A DNA stretch of 64,000 nt from SVFI01 sp045588655 (GCA_045588655.1 JAZNEP010000042.1:1-64000), one strand, 5' to 3'; counted from the stretch's first letter, positions 7,575 through 16,989 are shown. The notes: a model not told the origin generated them from the sequence alone. Numbers and translations are program-made.

Positions 7575-9923
7575 ATGAAAAACTTTCCGAATAAAGCAAA
7601 GAAGTTTATACAAAAAACTCTGGGCGTTTTTGTTATCGCATCCTTTGTTTTTTTTGTTGTGACGCAGATAGCGCTTCCGAAAGAAAATGAAAATGGGGTA
7701 GATCTTCGCAATGTTTACGGAGAAAAATGGGAGCATGTAAAAGCGGATGGCAGCAGGACAGAGATTACGCTTCCTGTTCAGCTTGCGTGCGAGCAGGGAG
7801 AATGGGCAACAATTGAAACGAAGATACCGGGGGATTTGGGAAATACGTGTCTGGGTCTGCGCAGTCTACAACAGGATTTTAAGATTTATGTGGAGGATGA
7901 ACTGAGACAGGAGTACTCAACGATTGACACGCAGTTGTTTGGAAAGACGAGTACGATTACATACGTGTGGGTAAGCCTCAACGAGGAAGATGCAGGTAAA
8001 ACTTTGCGAGTTGAATTTATGAGCGACTCGTTTTATTCGGGATATATGGAAGAGATCCTCTGCGGCGAAAAATGGGACTTGGTTAGTTATTTGTTCGGAC
8101 AGCATGGTGCTTCGGCTTTGATGGCGGCCTTTTTGTTTCTTATAGGAATTACGATTATGATAGCATATCAGCCGCTGGTACCGATATTTAAGTCCGGCGG
8201 AAACAAGGAAATGTTTTCTCTTGGTATGCTTGTTGTGATGACGTCGTCATGGCTTCTTTCAGAGTCAAAGCTTAGGCAATTCTTTTTTCCAAATAGTACC
8301 ATTTCGATGTACATGGGATTTTTGATGATGATGCTTTTGCCATACGCTTTTTTGAGTTATTTGGATAAGGTGCAGAAAAGTCGATATGAAAAAGTATATT
8401 CGGTGATTATGCTTTGGACGATGGTCAACTTTGTGGTCTGCATGGGATTGCAGATAGCGGGAAGCAAAGACTTTTTTGAGACGATGACCAGTTCGCATAT
8501 TTTGCTTGGTGTTACAATTTTTGAGATGCTTGCAACGATTTTATACGATATGAAAAAAGGATTTATTGTAGAATATCGCCCGGTTGCGATTGGAATGGCA
8601 GGGATTCTTTTTGCGTCCGTGATTGAAATTGTTCTATCGCATACTGTAAATGCTAAGCTTAACGGAGTTCCGCTGTGTATCTCTCTGATCGGTTTTGTCT
8701 GTGCTGCGGGTATTAAGGTTGGAAAAGAAGTAACAACGATAGAGAGTGAGAAGCAGACAGCAATTGCTGCACGCAGATCACAGGCACTGTTTCTTGCGAA
8801 TATGTCGCATGAGATTCGAACCCCGATTAACACGATCATCGGAATGAATGAAATGATTCTGCGCGAAGAGGAGAATAAGGAAATCAAAGGATACGCCAAA
8901 CATATTAAAAGATCCGGGCAGATGTTACTTGCTCTTATCAATGAGATCCTTGATTTTTCCAAAATCGAAGCGGGGAAATTGGAAATTGTACCGGTGGAAT
9001 ATTCCCTTACTACCCTGATTGGGGATATAAGTGAGGAAATGCAAAAACGTGCAAAGGAAAAGGGGCTTACCTTCCAGGCTCAAATCGAGCAGGGATTGCC
9101 TGCGCGACTAAGCGGAGATGAGATTCGCGTGAAACAGATTTTAAACAATCTTCTTTCCAATGCCATAAAATATACAAAGCAGGGAAGCGTTATTTTGTCC
9201 GTGAAAAGCCTGAAAGAGGAAGATTCTTTTCAGCTCTATATATCGGTGAGTGATACGGGAATCGGAATCCGTGAGGAAGACATCGATCATCTGTTTGACA
9301 GTTTTCAGCGTTTAGAGATTGAGAAAAATCGCCATATTCAAGGAACGGGACTAGGACTTTGTATTACAAAGCAGCTCGTGGATGTGATGGGCGGATGTAT
9401 AGAAGTCAGTAGCGTTTACGGTGAAGGGACATGTTTTGAAGTGATACTTCCGCAGGAAATTATATCCATGACAGAGCCGGAAGAGATGCTGATACAGCCG
9501 GAAAGAAGAGAAGGGGAGTATTTCCGTGCCCCGGATGCGTTTGTTCTTGGGGTGGACGATAATAGAATGAATTTGAAGGTGTTGAAAGCGCTTCTCAAAC
9601 GTTCGGAAGTAAAGCTTGATTTGGCAATCAGCGGGAGTCAGGCAATTGAGAGAACAAGAGAAAAGAAGTACGATCTTATACTGATGGATCATATGATGCC
9701 GGAGATGGACGGAATCGAAACACTTCATCTCATTCGTGGTGAAGACGGAAATCCGAATCAAGAAACGAAAGTAATTGCGTTAACTGCTAATGCCATCCAG
9801 GGTGCAGAGCAAGAATACCGAAACGAAGGATTTGATGATTACATTTCCAAACCGATTGATCCTGAGTATCTGGATAGGATATTGGAAAAATATCTGACAG
9901 ATGAATGCGATAATATCGATTGA
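7575..9923 (+). CDS. Hybrid sensor histidine kinase with 7-TM sensor and receiver
   Basis: I start the 782-residue protein at ATG 7575, after GAGAGGGA; ATG 7557 lies before that site. Order of domains: a signal-anchor helix, an extracellular strand-rich domain of about 150 residues, seven membrane helices (a 7TMR-like layout), HisKA with the phosphorylated His near residue 412 in NMSHEIRTP, HATPase with N box NNLLSNAIKYT and G boxes DTGIGI and GTGLGL, and a receiver with VDDNRMN, phospho-acceptor Asp near 705 in LMDHMMPEMDG and the conserved Lys in SKPI. All catalytic residues are present. No separate response regulator or DNA-binding output lies beside it, so the output partner must be elsewhere. 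Confidence 0.92.
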   Translation: MKNFPNKAKKFIQKTLGVFVIASFVFFVVTQIALPKENENGVDLRNVYGEKWEHVKADGSRTEITLPVQLACEQGEWATIETKIPGDLGNTCLGLRSLQQDFKIYVEDELRQEYSTIDTQLFGKTSTITYVWVSLNEEDAGKTLRVEFMSDSFYSGYMEEILCGEKWDLVSYLFGQHGASALMAAFLFLIGITIMIAYQPLVPIFKSGGNKEMFSLGMLVVMTSSWLLSESKLRQFFFPNSTISMYMGFLMMMLLPYAFLSYLDKVQKSRYEKVYSVIMLWTMVNFVVCMGLQIAGSKDFFETMTSSHILLGVTIFEMLATILYDMKKGFIVEYRPVAIGMAGILFASVIEIVLSHTVNAKLNGVPLCISLIGFVCAAGIKVGKEVTTIESEKQTAIAARRSQALFLANMSHEIRTPINTIIGMNEMILREEENKEIKGYAKHIKRSGQMLLALINEILDFSKIEAGKLEIVPVEYSLTTLIGDISEEMQKRAKEKGLTFQAQIEQGLPARLSGDEIRVKQILNNLLSNAIKYTKQGSVILSVKSLKEEDSFQLYISVSDTGIGIREEDIDHLFDSFQRLEIEKNRHIQGTGLGLCITKQLVDVMGGCIEVSSVYGEGTCFEVILPQEIISMTEPEEMLIQPERREGEYFRAPDAFVLGVDDNRMNLKVLKALLKRSEVKLDLAISGSQAIERTREKKYDLILMDHMMPEMDGIETLHLIRGEDGNPNQETKVIALTANAIQGAEQEYRNEGFDDYISKPIDPEYLDRILEKYLTDECDNID

Positions 9924-9996
9924 CATGCAAAATTTCAAAACGAAATTCACAATCTGAATCAAAAAGGAAAGTTTTGTAAACAGGAGGATAAGGCAG

Positions 9997-10509
9997 ATGC
10001 TTTGTGATGATATAAGGTATTTAACCAATAGAGCGTTATGGGAAACAGAGAACCTTATGAAATGCATTCCGGATGAGCTTTGGTGCAAAAGATATGATGG
10101 AATTCCTATGTGGAAGTATCTGTACCACATGTTATATTCGATGGATCGATGGTATATCAATCCAAGCGATCCGATGTATCAGGATCCGCCGTTTCATATT
10201 GATAAATTGAATGATTTGAATGTGATTCCGCAGGATGAACATGTGGAAAGACAACAATTAGAAGCTTATTTTTATCAGATACAAGATAAAATACAGCATT
10301 ATATTGAACAATTGGAGGATTGTGTACTTTCAGAAAAACCTGAAAATTGTGACATGAGCAGATTTCGTTTGATTTTAGGTCAAATGAGACATTGGCATCG
10401 GCATATGGGCATTGTTTATGGGTTTTTGATTGAAGATACAGGAAAATGGCCGTATGTTCTCAATATGCTCGGGAAATATCCGGAGGAACCTATGCCAAAT
10501 TATTATTAA
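9997..10509 (+). CDS. DinB-like four-helix protein
   Basis: The 170-residue protein is all-helical and resembles DinB/YfiT-type putative metal-dependent enzymes. The metal His residues would be among WKYLYHMLYSMDRWY near the first helices and RHWHRHMG near residue 130. Members of this family are thiol-dependent transferases or have no known role. ATG 9997 follows ACAGGAGGAT. The gene is monocistronic, ending at a strong terminator. The assignment comes from the helix pattern and His placement, so the family is likely but the substrate is unknown. Confidence 0.65.
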   Translation: MLCDDIRYLTNRALWETENLMKCIPDELWCKRYDGIPMWKYLYHMLYSMDRWYINPSDPMYQDPPFHIDKLNDLNVIPQDEHVERQQLEAYFYQIQDKIQHYIEQLEDCVLSEKPENCDMSRFRLILGQMRHWHRHMGIVYGFLIEDTGKWPYVLNMLGKYPEEPMPNYY

Positions 10510-10521
10510 AGATTATGACAG

Positions 10522-10570
10522 GAGCTGTCGCTTTAACGAATGAAATTTCGTGAGGCAACAGCTCTTTTTT
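10522..10570 (+). terminator. Rho-independent terminator
   Basis: Outer arms GAGCTGT and ACAGCTC close a long hairpin and are followed by six T residues. Confidence 0.75.
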
Positions 10571-10593
10571 GTATTTACACTCCAAAATAATAC

Positions 10594-10622
10594 TTGACAA
10601 ATATTGAGCAACTGCTTAATAT
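10594..10622 (+). promoter_or_regulatory. Sigma-A promoter with operator in the spacer
   Basis: TTGACA (10594-10599) and TAATAT (10617-10622) are 17 bp apart. ATTGAGCA-AC-TGCTTAAT (10603-10620) is an inverted repeat with one mismatch that covers most of the spacer and the -10 box, a typical place for TetR autorepression. Confidence 0.75.
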
Positions 10623-10697
10623 ATAGAAAAACATAGTTGTTTTTATAATAGATTATATCATAGACGCAAAAAGAAAAGTCATTGGAAAGGAGTAGGA

Positions 10698-11282
10698 ATG
10701 ACAAAGAAAGAAGAGCAGTATGAACTACGAAAATGGCAGATTTTAGATATTGCATTGAGTCATTTTATCCGGTATGGGTTTTATGGAACATCTACCCGAA
10801 AGATTGCGGAAGAAGCAGGGATAAGCTCAGGTTTGATGTTTCACTATTTTCCAAACAAATTGGCCCTCTATGAAGCTTTGGTAGAGATCGGGTGTGAAAA
10901 AATGACAATTGACAGTGGAGAGGGGGAGTCGCCGCTGCTGTTTTTTGAAAAACAGGTGGAATGGTTTTTGTCGGTTGCAACACAAAATAATTTTGCATCG
11001 AGGATGTTTGTTTTTATGGGGTTGGTAGCCATAAATGCAAAAGAGGTTTCAGAGCGAGCAGCACAATTGATGAGGGAGCATGATGTTGAGAAAATGAGCG
11101 TTCCGTACATTGAAAAGGGGCAGGAATTAGGCCTGATCAAGCAAGGAGACCCGTTGACACTTTCCGTACTATTTTATAGTAGTATTCAAGGCTTTGCAGA
11201 AACATTGGTTGCAAGAGATGATTTGAAATTGCCGGAAAAGGACTGGTTTTTAGCTATATTAAAAAATGAGAATAAAGATTAG
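10698..11282 (+). CDS. TetR/AcrR-family transcriptional regulator
   Basis: The 194-residue protein has the TetR DNA-binding domain at residues 12-58 (HFIRYGFYGTSTRKIAEEA and SGLMFHYFPNKLALYEAL). The C-terminal helices form an unknown ligand pocket. ATG 10698 follows AAAGGAG. It leads a three-gene run with a CPBP protease (15 bases downstream) and an esterase lipoprotein, all with good ribosome sites and tiny gaps, so these are probably one operon controlled from the palindromic promoter upstream. It is not closely similar to the other TetR protein in the window. Confidence 0.9.
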   Translation: MTKKEEQYELRKWQILDIALSHFIRYGFYGTSTRKIAEEAGISSGLMFHYFPNKLALYEALVEIGCEKMTIDSGEGESPLLFFEKQVEWFLSVATQNNFASRMFVFMGLVAINAKEVSERAAQLMREHDVEKMSVPYIEKGQELGLIKQGDPLTLSVLFYSSIQGFAETLVARDDLKLPEKDWFLAILKNENKD

Positions 11283-11297
11283 AAAGAAGGAGATAGA

Positions 11298-12143
11298 ATG
11301 AACAAAGCGATGAGTAAAAGAGATAAAATTGCGTTAGCAATTTTTGTTTTTATAACAATTACCGCAGGATTATTTGGATATTTACTGGATCAAGTACTTA
11401 CAGAACAGCCCAAAGGTAATTCACTGGGAATGGGGTTATGGTTGGTGCTTCCGTTTTTGACAGGTGTTGTACTTCGAATCGTTAACAAAGATATGAAGCA
11501 GATGGGGGCACGCCTAAATTTGAAGCACAATTTGAAATGGTACGCCGTTGCAGTTTTGACATTCCCTTGCGTAATGTTGGTTTGCATGATTGGGGCCAAA
11601 ATGGTAGGAGGTCTGATTGTACAAGAGGCAGAGCTGAGTGGATTACCGGTACTGATGCTCACAACTTTTTTTGCAAATTGTGTAAAGAATATATTTGAGG
11701 AATTTGCATGGAGGGGATGTCTGGTTCCGTATTTGGAAAAGACACAAATGAACGATTGGCTCTTATATTTTTTCAGTGGTTTAATCTGGGGAGCGTGGCA
11801 TATTACATACTATATGTTTTTTCTTCCGGACGAATATTTTACGAATATCAGCAGACCGATGATGGTAGTAGAGGGAATTGTGCTGATGATATTCTGGTCA
11901 CCATTGTTTGTTGAATTGCGTAGATTAACAAAATCCGTCTGGCCATGTGTCATTCTGCATTCGATGGAAGATGCGGTACCTACCATGTTGTTTGTGACAG
12001 CGAATGTATTTCAAATAAAGGAGAATTATTCGGTTATTCTGGATCCGATATCAGGTATATTACCTACGGCGTTACTATTCTTTATTGGGTTTGGATTGAG
12101 AAAATGCCGCTTAAAAAGAGAACAAAATGTTTGTGGAAATTAA
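11298..12143 (+). CDS. CPBP intramembrane metalloprotease (Abi/CAAX-type)
   Basis: The 281-residue membrane protein has about eight hydrophobic segments. It carries the family motifs: EEFAWRG (EExxxR, near residue 135), WGAWHIT (the FxxxH-like second motif) and ILHSMED (third motif with His and an acidic residue in place of the usual Asn). These residues bind metal and cleave within the membrane. Bacterial members include bacteriocin immunity proteins and proteases of unknown substrate. Its place between a TetR gene and an esterase lipoprotein gives no clear substrate. ATG 11298 follows AGAAGGAG. Confidence 0.85.
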   Translation: MNKAMSKRDKIALAIFVFITITAGLFGYLLDQVLTEQPKGNSLGMGLWLVLPFLTGVVLRIVNKDMKQMGARLNLKHNLKWYAVAVLTFPCVMLVCMIGAKMVGGLIVQEAELSGLPVLMLTTFFANCVKNIFEEFAWRGCLVPYLEKTQMNDWLLYFFSGLIWGAWHITYYMFFLPDEYFTNISRPMMVVEGIVLMIFWSPLFVELRRLTKSVWPCVILHSMEDAVPTMLFVTANVFQIKENYSVILDPISGILPTALLFFIGFGLRKCRLKREQNVCGN

Positions 12144-12169
12144 AGGATGATATAGATTAAGGAGATAGA

Positions 12170-13159
12170 ATGAAAAGAAGAGTTTGCGTTTGTTTCATTA
12201 TGGCCTTGCTTTTGTTTCAAATTGGATGTGTACATAAAGAAAGCGCGGTAAAAGAAGATGTAAGAAATGAAGACATAAAAAATGAAGATATAGGAAAAGA
12301 AGATGTAAGAAATGAAGATATAAAAAATGAAGATGTCAAAACGGAGGATATGAAAGAAATAGAAGATATTGTCCGGGAAAAGGGCAATAAGTTTTCTTGC
12401 ACTTATGATAGCACAAAGCATGATTTTGTTGTGGATTTACCCAATAAAGTTGAGGGAGCCCCTTTGGTTGTGATGTTGCATGGTTATGGGGAATCTGCAG
12501 AAGGATTTCGTAGCACGACTCATTTTGAGGAAAAAGCCAATGCGCTTGGATATGCCGTTGTGTACGTAACAGGAGCTTCCAATCCTAAGGATGCGACTTC
12601 TGCAAGCGGATGGAATTCAGGAATCGGAATGGAAGGAAATAAAGATGTAGAGTTTCTTGTTGCGTTGGCTAAGTATTTGCAAAAGGAATATTCGCTTGAT
12701 AAAAAGCGCACATTTGCGGTAGGATTTAGCAATGGAGCTTTTATGACACATCGTCTTGCGATGGAGGCCGGTGATACGTACGCGGCAGTGGTTAGTGTGG
12801 CCGGTATGATGCCCGAAAGCATTTGGAATGAGCGCAGTGAAACAAATGAAGTAGGCTTTTTTCAGATTACCGGAGAAAAAGATGATGTGGTTCCGAAAAA
12901 CAGTGATGGAAGTGCAAAATACTCACAAGCTCCGGCAATTGAAGAAGTGATGGACTATATGGTAAAATCCAATGGATTAGAACTATTGGAAACGTGTGAG
13001 ATAGGGACAGAATCAATTTTGTCAAAATACGGAAGTGAAACAAAACAAACGCAGGTGTGGGATTTGTTTATAAAAGACGGCCGTCATTCATGGCCGAGTG
13101 AAAGCATAAATGGAATGGATATAAATGCCTTGATACTTGAGTTTCTTGAGACGCAGTAG
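12170..13159 (+). CDS. Secreted esterase lipoprotein, PHB-depolymerase/feruloyl esterase-like
   Basis: The 329-residue product has a lipoprotein signal with lipobox QIGC near residue 20. A repetitive acidic linker of ED-containing pentapeptides (NEDIK/NEDVR type) spans about residues 27-60. An alpha/beta hydrolase domain follows with LVVMLHGYGESAEGF (oxyanion region), nucleophile Ser in GFSNGAF and a late His in GRHSWPS; the acid is probably the Asp in EKDDVVP. This matches LpqC/PHB depolymerase-type esterases that remove acyl or feruloyl groups from plant glycans or hydrolyse polyesters. The linker would hold the enzyme away from the membrane. The substrate is inferred only from the family. 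Confidence 0.82.
   Translation: MKRRVCVCFIMALLLFQIGCVHKESAVKEDVRNEDIKNEDIGKEDVRNEDIKNEDVKTEDMKEIEDIVREKGNKFSCTYDSTKHDFVVDLPNKVEGAPLVVMLHGYGESAEGFRSTTHFEEKANALGYAVVYVTGASNPKDATSASGWNSGIGMEGNKDVEFLVALAKYLQKEYSLDKKRTFAVGFSNGAFMTHRLAMEAGDTYAAVVSVAGMMPESIWNERSETNEVGFFQITGEKDDVVPKNSDGSAKYSQAPAIEEVMDYMVKSNGLELLETCEIGTESILSKYGSETKQTQVWDLFIKDGRHSWPSESINGMDINALILEFLETQ
12254..12352 (+). repeat. 15-bp tandem repeats coding an acidic linker
   Basis: About six 15-bp units of the form GAAGATRTAARAAAT encode the NEDIK-type pentapeptides of the esterase linker; a 45-bp block is duplicated. Unit number may vary between strains without shifting the frame. Confidence 0.75.
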
Positions 13160-13214
13160 CGTACAAAGGAAGTATTCGGGATTTATCAGATTGTGAGAAA
13201 TGGGGAGAAGAAGC

Positions 13215-13745
13215 GTGAGAGAATTATTTACGATAGATAAACAAAATTATAACAAAGACGGAAAAGTCGGAAAGCGTCCGTCTGTGAGAGGAATTATAAT
13301 AAAAGACAATACCATCGCGATGATGCATAGTTTAAAGTATGATTATTACAAGCTTCCGGGTGGAGGTATAGAAAAGGAAGAATGCTATGAGGATACCTTG
13401 ATTCGCGAAGTGAGAGAAGAAAGCGGTCTTATTGTTAAGCGCGATTCCATCAAAGAATTTGGCTATGTTCACAGAATTGAAAAAGGAAAAATAGAGGACA
13501 TATTCATTCAGGAAAATTATTATTACTTATGTGAGGTGGAAGAGGAAAGAATCGAACCGGCGCTGGAGGATTATGAGCAGGAAGAGCAGTTTGTATTAGA
13601 ATTCGTATCTCCGGAGCATGCAATAGAGATCAATGAACATGCAGACCACCTGGAAAAAGAAGAAGTACAAACATTTAGAGGTATGCTCGAGCGAGAGAAC
13701 AAAGTGTTGGAAATACTCAAAAAAGAAAAATTTGGAAAAGAATAA
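13215..13745 (+). CDS. Nudix hydrolase
   Basis: The 176-residue protein contains a complete Nudix box: Gly in GGGIEKEE, then REVREESG with the metal-binding Glu residues, near residues 49-72. The family hydrolyses nucleoside diphosphates linked to another moiety; the substrate here is unknown. I chose GTG 13215, giving MRELFTIDKQNY, because GGGGAG lies seven bases upstream; ATG 13200 would start before that site. The C-terminal half is acidic (EEERIEPALEDYEQEEQ). It is probably monocistronic or weakly linked to the esterase gene 55 bases upstream. The 84-bp repeats begin directly after its stop codon. Confidence 0.88.
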   Translation: MRELFTIDKQNYNKDGKVGKRPSVRGIIIKDNTIAMMHSLKYDYYKLPGGGIEKEECYEDTLIREVREESGLIVKRDSIKEFGYVHRIEKGKIEDIFIQENYYYLCEVEEERIEPALEDYEQEEQFVLEFVSPEHAIEINEHADHLEKEEVQTFRGMLERENKVLEILKKEKFGKE

Positions 13746-13962
13746 GAGAGCTGATTATGTCATCCGAAAACTCCAAAACATGTAAAAGCGGATGAAGTCA
13801 AGCCAGAAAAAGCAGCAATAAAAGAAAAGGAGAGCTGATTATGTCATCCGAAAAACTCAAAACATGCAAAAGCGGATGAGGTCAAGCCAGAAAAAGCAGC
13901 AATAAAAGAAGATGAGAGCTGATTATGTCATCCGAAAATCCCAAATTAAGCAAAAGCGGATG
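13746..13962 (+). repeat. 84-bp direct repeat, two full copies and a partial third
   Basis: Units start at 13746, 13830 and 13914, a constant period of 84 bp. Each has GAGAGCTGATTATG followed by a short frame of 12-13 codons (MSSEN/K...KSG) and contains TCATCCG and CGGATGA as arms of a hairpin about 20 bases apart; the third copy ends just after its CGGATG. The period is a multiple of three. The second copy has a good GGAG site eight bases before its ATG. This is not a CRISPR array because the copies are contiguous without spacers. Function unknown. Confidence 0.85.
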
Positions 13963-14186
13963 CTAACAACCAAGGGTTACTCAGAAATTTTAATAAACTT
14001 TAATTAATTTTGATAACTTTTGATAAGTATTAATAAATTTTGATAACTTTTGATTTGCATCCTTGCTTTGTTATCACATATGCACCATTTTACTGCTCTT
14101 TTGTGATAAAATACAGTATAATAGTGCTGTAGAAAAGTAAGATGTAGTGCTGTAGAAAACTAAGATGTTAGATGGAGATAAAACAT
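13963..14186 (+). other. AT-rich intergenic region with promoter
   Basis: The stretch 13975-14060 is very AT-rich and repeats TTTTGATAACTTTTGAT twice. A TATAAT box lies at 14117-14122, 65 bases before the next start. A block containing AGTGCTGTAGAAAA and TAAGATG is then duplicated in tandem around 14123-14168. I see no gene in this stretch. Confidence 0.55.
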
Positions 14187-14633
14187 ATGCAATTCTTGAT
14201 TGTTCTTATCATTGTGATAGAGTTGTGTTTCGTTTTAGATGTGAATGCAAGTTATATATTATTTGGTGTGGTTCTATTGTTTGGAATAGGTAGTGTGGCT
14301 TTTGCCTTGGGCTTTCTTTACTGTGGTATTTGCTTACTGTTTGCCAAACGAGAAAAGGCAAAGTTTGTACGTATGGACAGCGCAGGAAACGGTAAGTTTG
14401 AAGTGGCTTACTACTTAGTGGATGGGACAGAATATCCGTGCATTTTTCCAAAAGAGTCCATATTGGAAAAAAAGTTATATCGGACAGATATGGAATGTTA
14501 TGTCAGACTAAATCAACGTGCAGGTAAAGTCTTTGACAGATATGCAAATACGACCTGCATTCTGGGGCTTGTATGGAGCATTGCAGTAAGTGTCGCTATC
14601 GGAATTTGTCTGGTGTATTTTAAAATATTATAG
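14187..14633 (+). CDS. Small membrane protein, hypothetical
   Basis: The 148-residue protein has two N-terminal membrane helices, a soluble loop of about 65 residues that looks strand-rich (VRMDSAGNGKFEVAYYLVDG, then TEYPCIFPKES), and a C-terminal membrane helix. The layout recalls DUF3592-type membrane proteins, but I cannot assign it firmly. I prefer ATG 14187 because GGAG lies nine bases upstream at 14174-14177, whereas ATG 14172 overlaps that site. It has its own promoter and stands alone. Function unknown. Confidence 0.6.
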   Translation: MQFLIVLIIVIELCFVLDVNASYILFGVVLLFGIGSVAFALGFLYCGICLLFAKREKAKFVRMDSAGNGKFEVAYYLVDGTEYPCIFPKESILEKKLYRTDMECYVRLNQRAGKVFDRYANTTCILGLVWSIAVSVAIGICLVYFKIL

Positions 14634-14700
14634 CGAAAATTCATTACTTTCAAGGTTATATAAGTTATAATGATACAAAAGCGTATAGGAGGAGAAGGAT

Positions 14701-15672
14701 ATGAGTATCAAATGGGGTGTGTTGGGAACTGCATCGATCGCAGCAGGATGTACGATTCCGGGTATGAAGCAGGCAGAAGGATGTCAGTTATATGCCATTG
14801 CAGGAAGAGATGAAGCAAAGACACAAAAATTTAAAGAGGAATATGGATTTGAAAAAGCGTATGTAGGATATGAAGCACTGCTGCAGGATTCGGCGGTAGA
14901 GGCAGTTTATATTCCGCTTCCGAACGGATTACACTATGAGTGGGTTATGAAAGCTTTGAAGGCCGGAAAGCATGTTCTGTGTGAAAAACCTCTTGCGCTG
15001 AATGCAAAGGATGCAGAAGAGATGTATCAGACGGCGCAGGAAAACGGTGTGATTTTGGCCGAAGCGTTTGCTTACCTTCACAGTCCGTATGTAAAATCAC
15101 TGGTAGAAGATGTACAAAGCGGTATCATCGGGGAGATTGACTATATTGAGACTGCATTTTTGACACAGGGATATACAGAGGATATCAGACTTTACAAAGA
15201 GCTAGGTGGAGGTGCGATGTATGATTTGGGATGCTATTGTACAACCATGATTTGGTCCCTAGTAGATTCTGAGCCGGTGTATGTCAAAGCCAGTGCTGAA
15301 ATGAGCGATAAAGGCGTAGATTTATTTACAGCAGGAATTATAAAATTTGAAAATGAAGTCAGAGCATCTTTCAATATCGGAATGATGTTCCGTCCGGGAA
15401 CAAATGCGAGATTCGACCGTCTTTATGTTCATGGTACAAAAGGTTCCATTCGTTCAGATGTGGAATACAATCAGGAAGGTGAGCTTAGGTACACGATAGC
15501 AGCAGGAGATCAGACGATAGAGAGAGTAGTGAATGCAAGACAAAATTATTGTCTGGAAATTGAGCAATTAAATAGGGCGATTGCAGGCGTAGAAAAGCCG
15601 GCAATCACCCCGGAGTTTTCAATTAAAAATGCCAAACTGATGGATGCAGTTTTACATGCGATTGAATACTAA
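14701..15672 (+). CDS. Gfo/Idh/MocA-family oxidoreductase
   Basis: The 323-residue protein starts with a Rossmann fold (WGVLGTASIA near residue 5) and carries the family motif CEKPLAL near residue 98, where the Lys is catalytic. The C-terminal domain contains the GGGAMYDLGCY segment with the conserved Gly/Asp-x-x-Cys region near 180. Such enzymes oxidise or reduce sugars, inositols or trans-dihydrodiols with NAD(P). ATG 14701 follows AGGAGGAGA. The gene is alone, and its stop codon overlaps that of the converging DUF3048 gene by four bases. The substrate cannot be told from context. Confidence 0.88.
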   Translation: MSIKWGVLGTASIAAGCTIPGMKQAEGCQLYAIAGRDEAKTQKFKEEYGFEKAYVGYEALLQDSAVEAVYIPLPNGLHYEWVMKALKAGKHVLCEKPLALNAKDAEEMYQTAQENGVILAEAFAYLHSPYVKSLVEDVQSGIIGEIDYIETAFLTQGYTEDIRLYKELGGGAMYDLGCYCTTMIWSLVDSEPVYVKASAEMSDKGVDLFTAGIIKFENEVRASFNIGMMFRPGTNARFDRLYVHGTKGSIRSDVEYNQEGELRYTIAAGDQTIERVVNARQNYCLEIEQLNRAIAGVEKPAITPEFSIKNAKLMDAVLHAIEY

Positions 15673-16796
15673 TTTAGCTTCAATTCGTCCCAACGGTTTG
15701 TGGATACAAGCGCAATATAGCTTTTTCCGGTGTTTAGAGTAATCTCGTTTCCGGAAGCATCAAAAAATGAGGTGGCGTCCATGGCGTCACCTTTTTTCCA
15801 TGTAACAGGAATGGATTTGCCACCGGTAATATAGTAACCCTGACCGGACTGATTCATGATGCTAAATTTCATGTAGCCGTTTTCGTCAAGCTGTGTGCAA
15901 TCAGCGCACTGGATTATGACATTGGAAAAGGACAGCTGTTTGTTGTCGTTTTCCGGGTCAATATGTGCTTTTCCGTATTCGGAATACAAATAGGTGTTAC
16001 TTTCTGCATCATAATCCAGTCTGGATGAATTATGTGGGAAAGGGAGCTCTATCTGTGTGCATGTGGCAGAATCTGACGCCACCGACAGGTCAATTGGATT
16101 TTTTTCATCCGCAAATTGCCATTGTTGTCCCTGGTAGTAGGAGTTATACTCCGTATCATAGCCGGAGGCTTCCATACGCGCGGCGATTTCACCGGTGGTT
16201 ACATATTCGGTAAATTCACGGGATTTACCGTTGTCAATGCGGGCAAATCCGCCGCTTAAATTGTCAATCCAAGGGTTGCTTAAATACTCATCGATATAAA
16301 ACGGACCGCCATCGTGAATGAGAACGGCATTGTATTCCGGTGCAATCATAAAATTGGTCGGTCGAACGCTACGGATGCTTCCGAAGCGTGTAATATTTCC
16401 CCAATCTTTGACAATAGCCATAAAACGTGTAATCTCACCATTTGCGGTACTGTTCATCATTTCGTAGACAATATCGGCCTGCGTGAGTCCATAGTGGTCA
16501 AGTGCGTAAACCTCATTGTCTACCATGACAGCAACCGGACGCTGATTTTGGATTGTTTCATCAATCCATTCATTGGTTAGTTCGCTCCGGTACATACCGT
16601 CAGGGATTTCTTCAACGACTTCCGGTTCCGGCGCAAGTTCCGGCTCCGGTTCCGGTTCGGTGACGGTAACCACCGGTTCGACGTCTGTTTCGATTGTTTC
16701 CATCTCAGGCTCTGCCTGCTGTGCTTGTCCGCAGCCGGACAAAGAAAAACAGGTCAGTGCTACTGATAGGAGAAGTGCAAATGCTTTTCTTTTCAT
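15669..16796 (-). CDS. DUF3048 (YerB-like) lipoprotein
   Basis: The 375-residue product has a lipoprotein signal with lipobox LSGC near residue 21, a linker rich in Glu-Pro pairs (TEPEPEPELAPEPE) and a DUF3048 domain from about residue 75, with RPVAVMVDN, DIVYEMM, ITRFMAIV and GSIRSVRP typical of YerB. It is exported and anchored to the membrane. YerB-like proteins are widespread in Firmicutes and of uncertain role at the cell envelope. I chose ATG 16796 because GAGGG lies eight bases upstream; the GTG at 16811 would include that site. Confidence 0.88.
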   Translation of the reverse strand: MKRKAFALLLSVALTCFSLSGCGQAQQAEPEMETIETDVEPVVTVTEPEPEPELAPEPEVVEEIPDGMYRSELTNEWIDETIQNQRPVAVMVDNEVYALDHYGLTQADIVYEMMNSTANGEITRFMAIVKDWGNITRFGSIRSVRPTNFMIAPEYNAVLIHDGGPFYIDEYLSNPWIDNLSGGFARIDNGKSREFTEYVTTGEIAARMEASGYDTEYNSYYQGQQWQFADEKNPIDLSVASDSATCTQIELPFPHNSSRLDYDAESNTYLYSEYGKAHIDPENDNKQLSFSNVIIQCADCTQLDENGYMKFSIMNQSGQGYYITGGKSIPVTWKKGDAMDATSFFDASGNEITLNTGKSYIALVSTNRWDELKLN

Positions 16797-16989
16797 ACCC
16801 AATACCCTCACATTGTTTTTTATTCAGTTTACTACAAGAGAGGGAGTGTGTGCAACAAAGAAGAAGGCAATCGAATGATTTGCCAAAGTACGCAATCATA
16901 CTATTTGCAGGGGTTGGATATTGATATGGAGGACGCAGTATGCTATTCTAGATAAGTAGGGTAAACTTTCGCGGAAAGGATAGGAGCTT

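Noticed and set aside
13746..13962. CRISPR array
   Set aside because: The 84-bp units are contiguous and nearly identical through their full length; there are no unique spacers and no cas genes.
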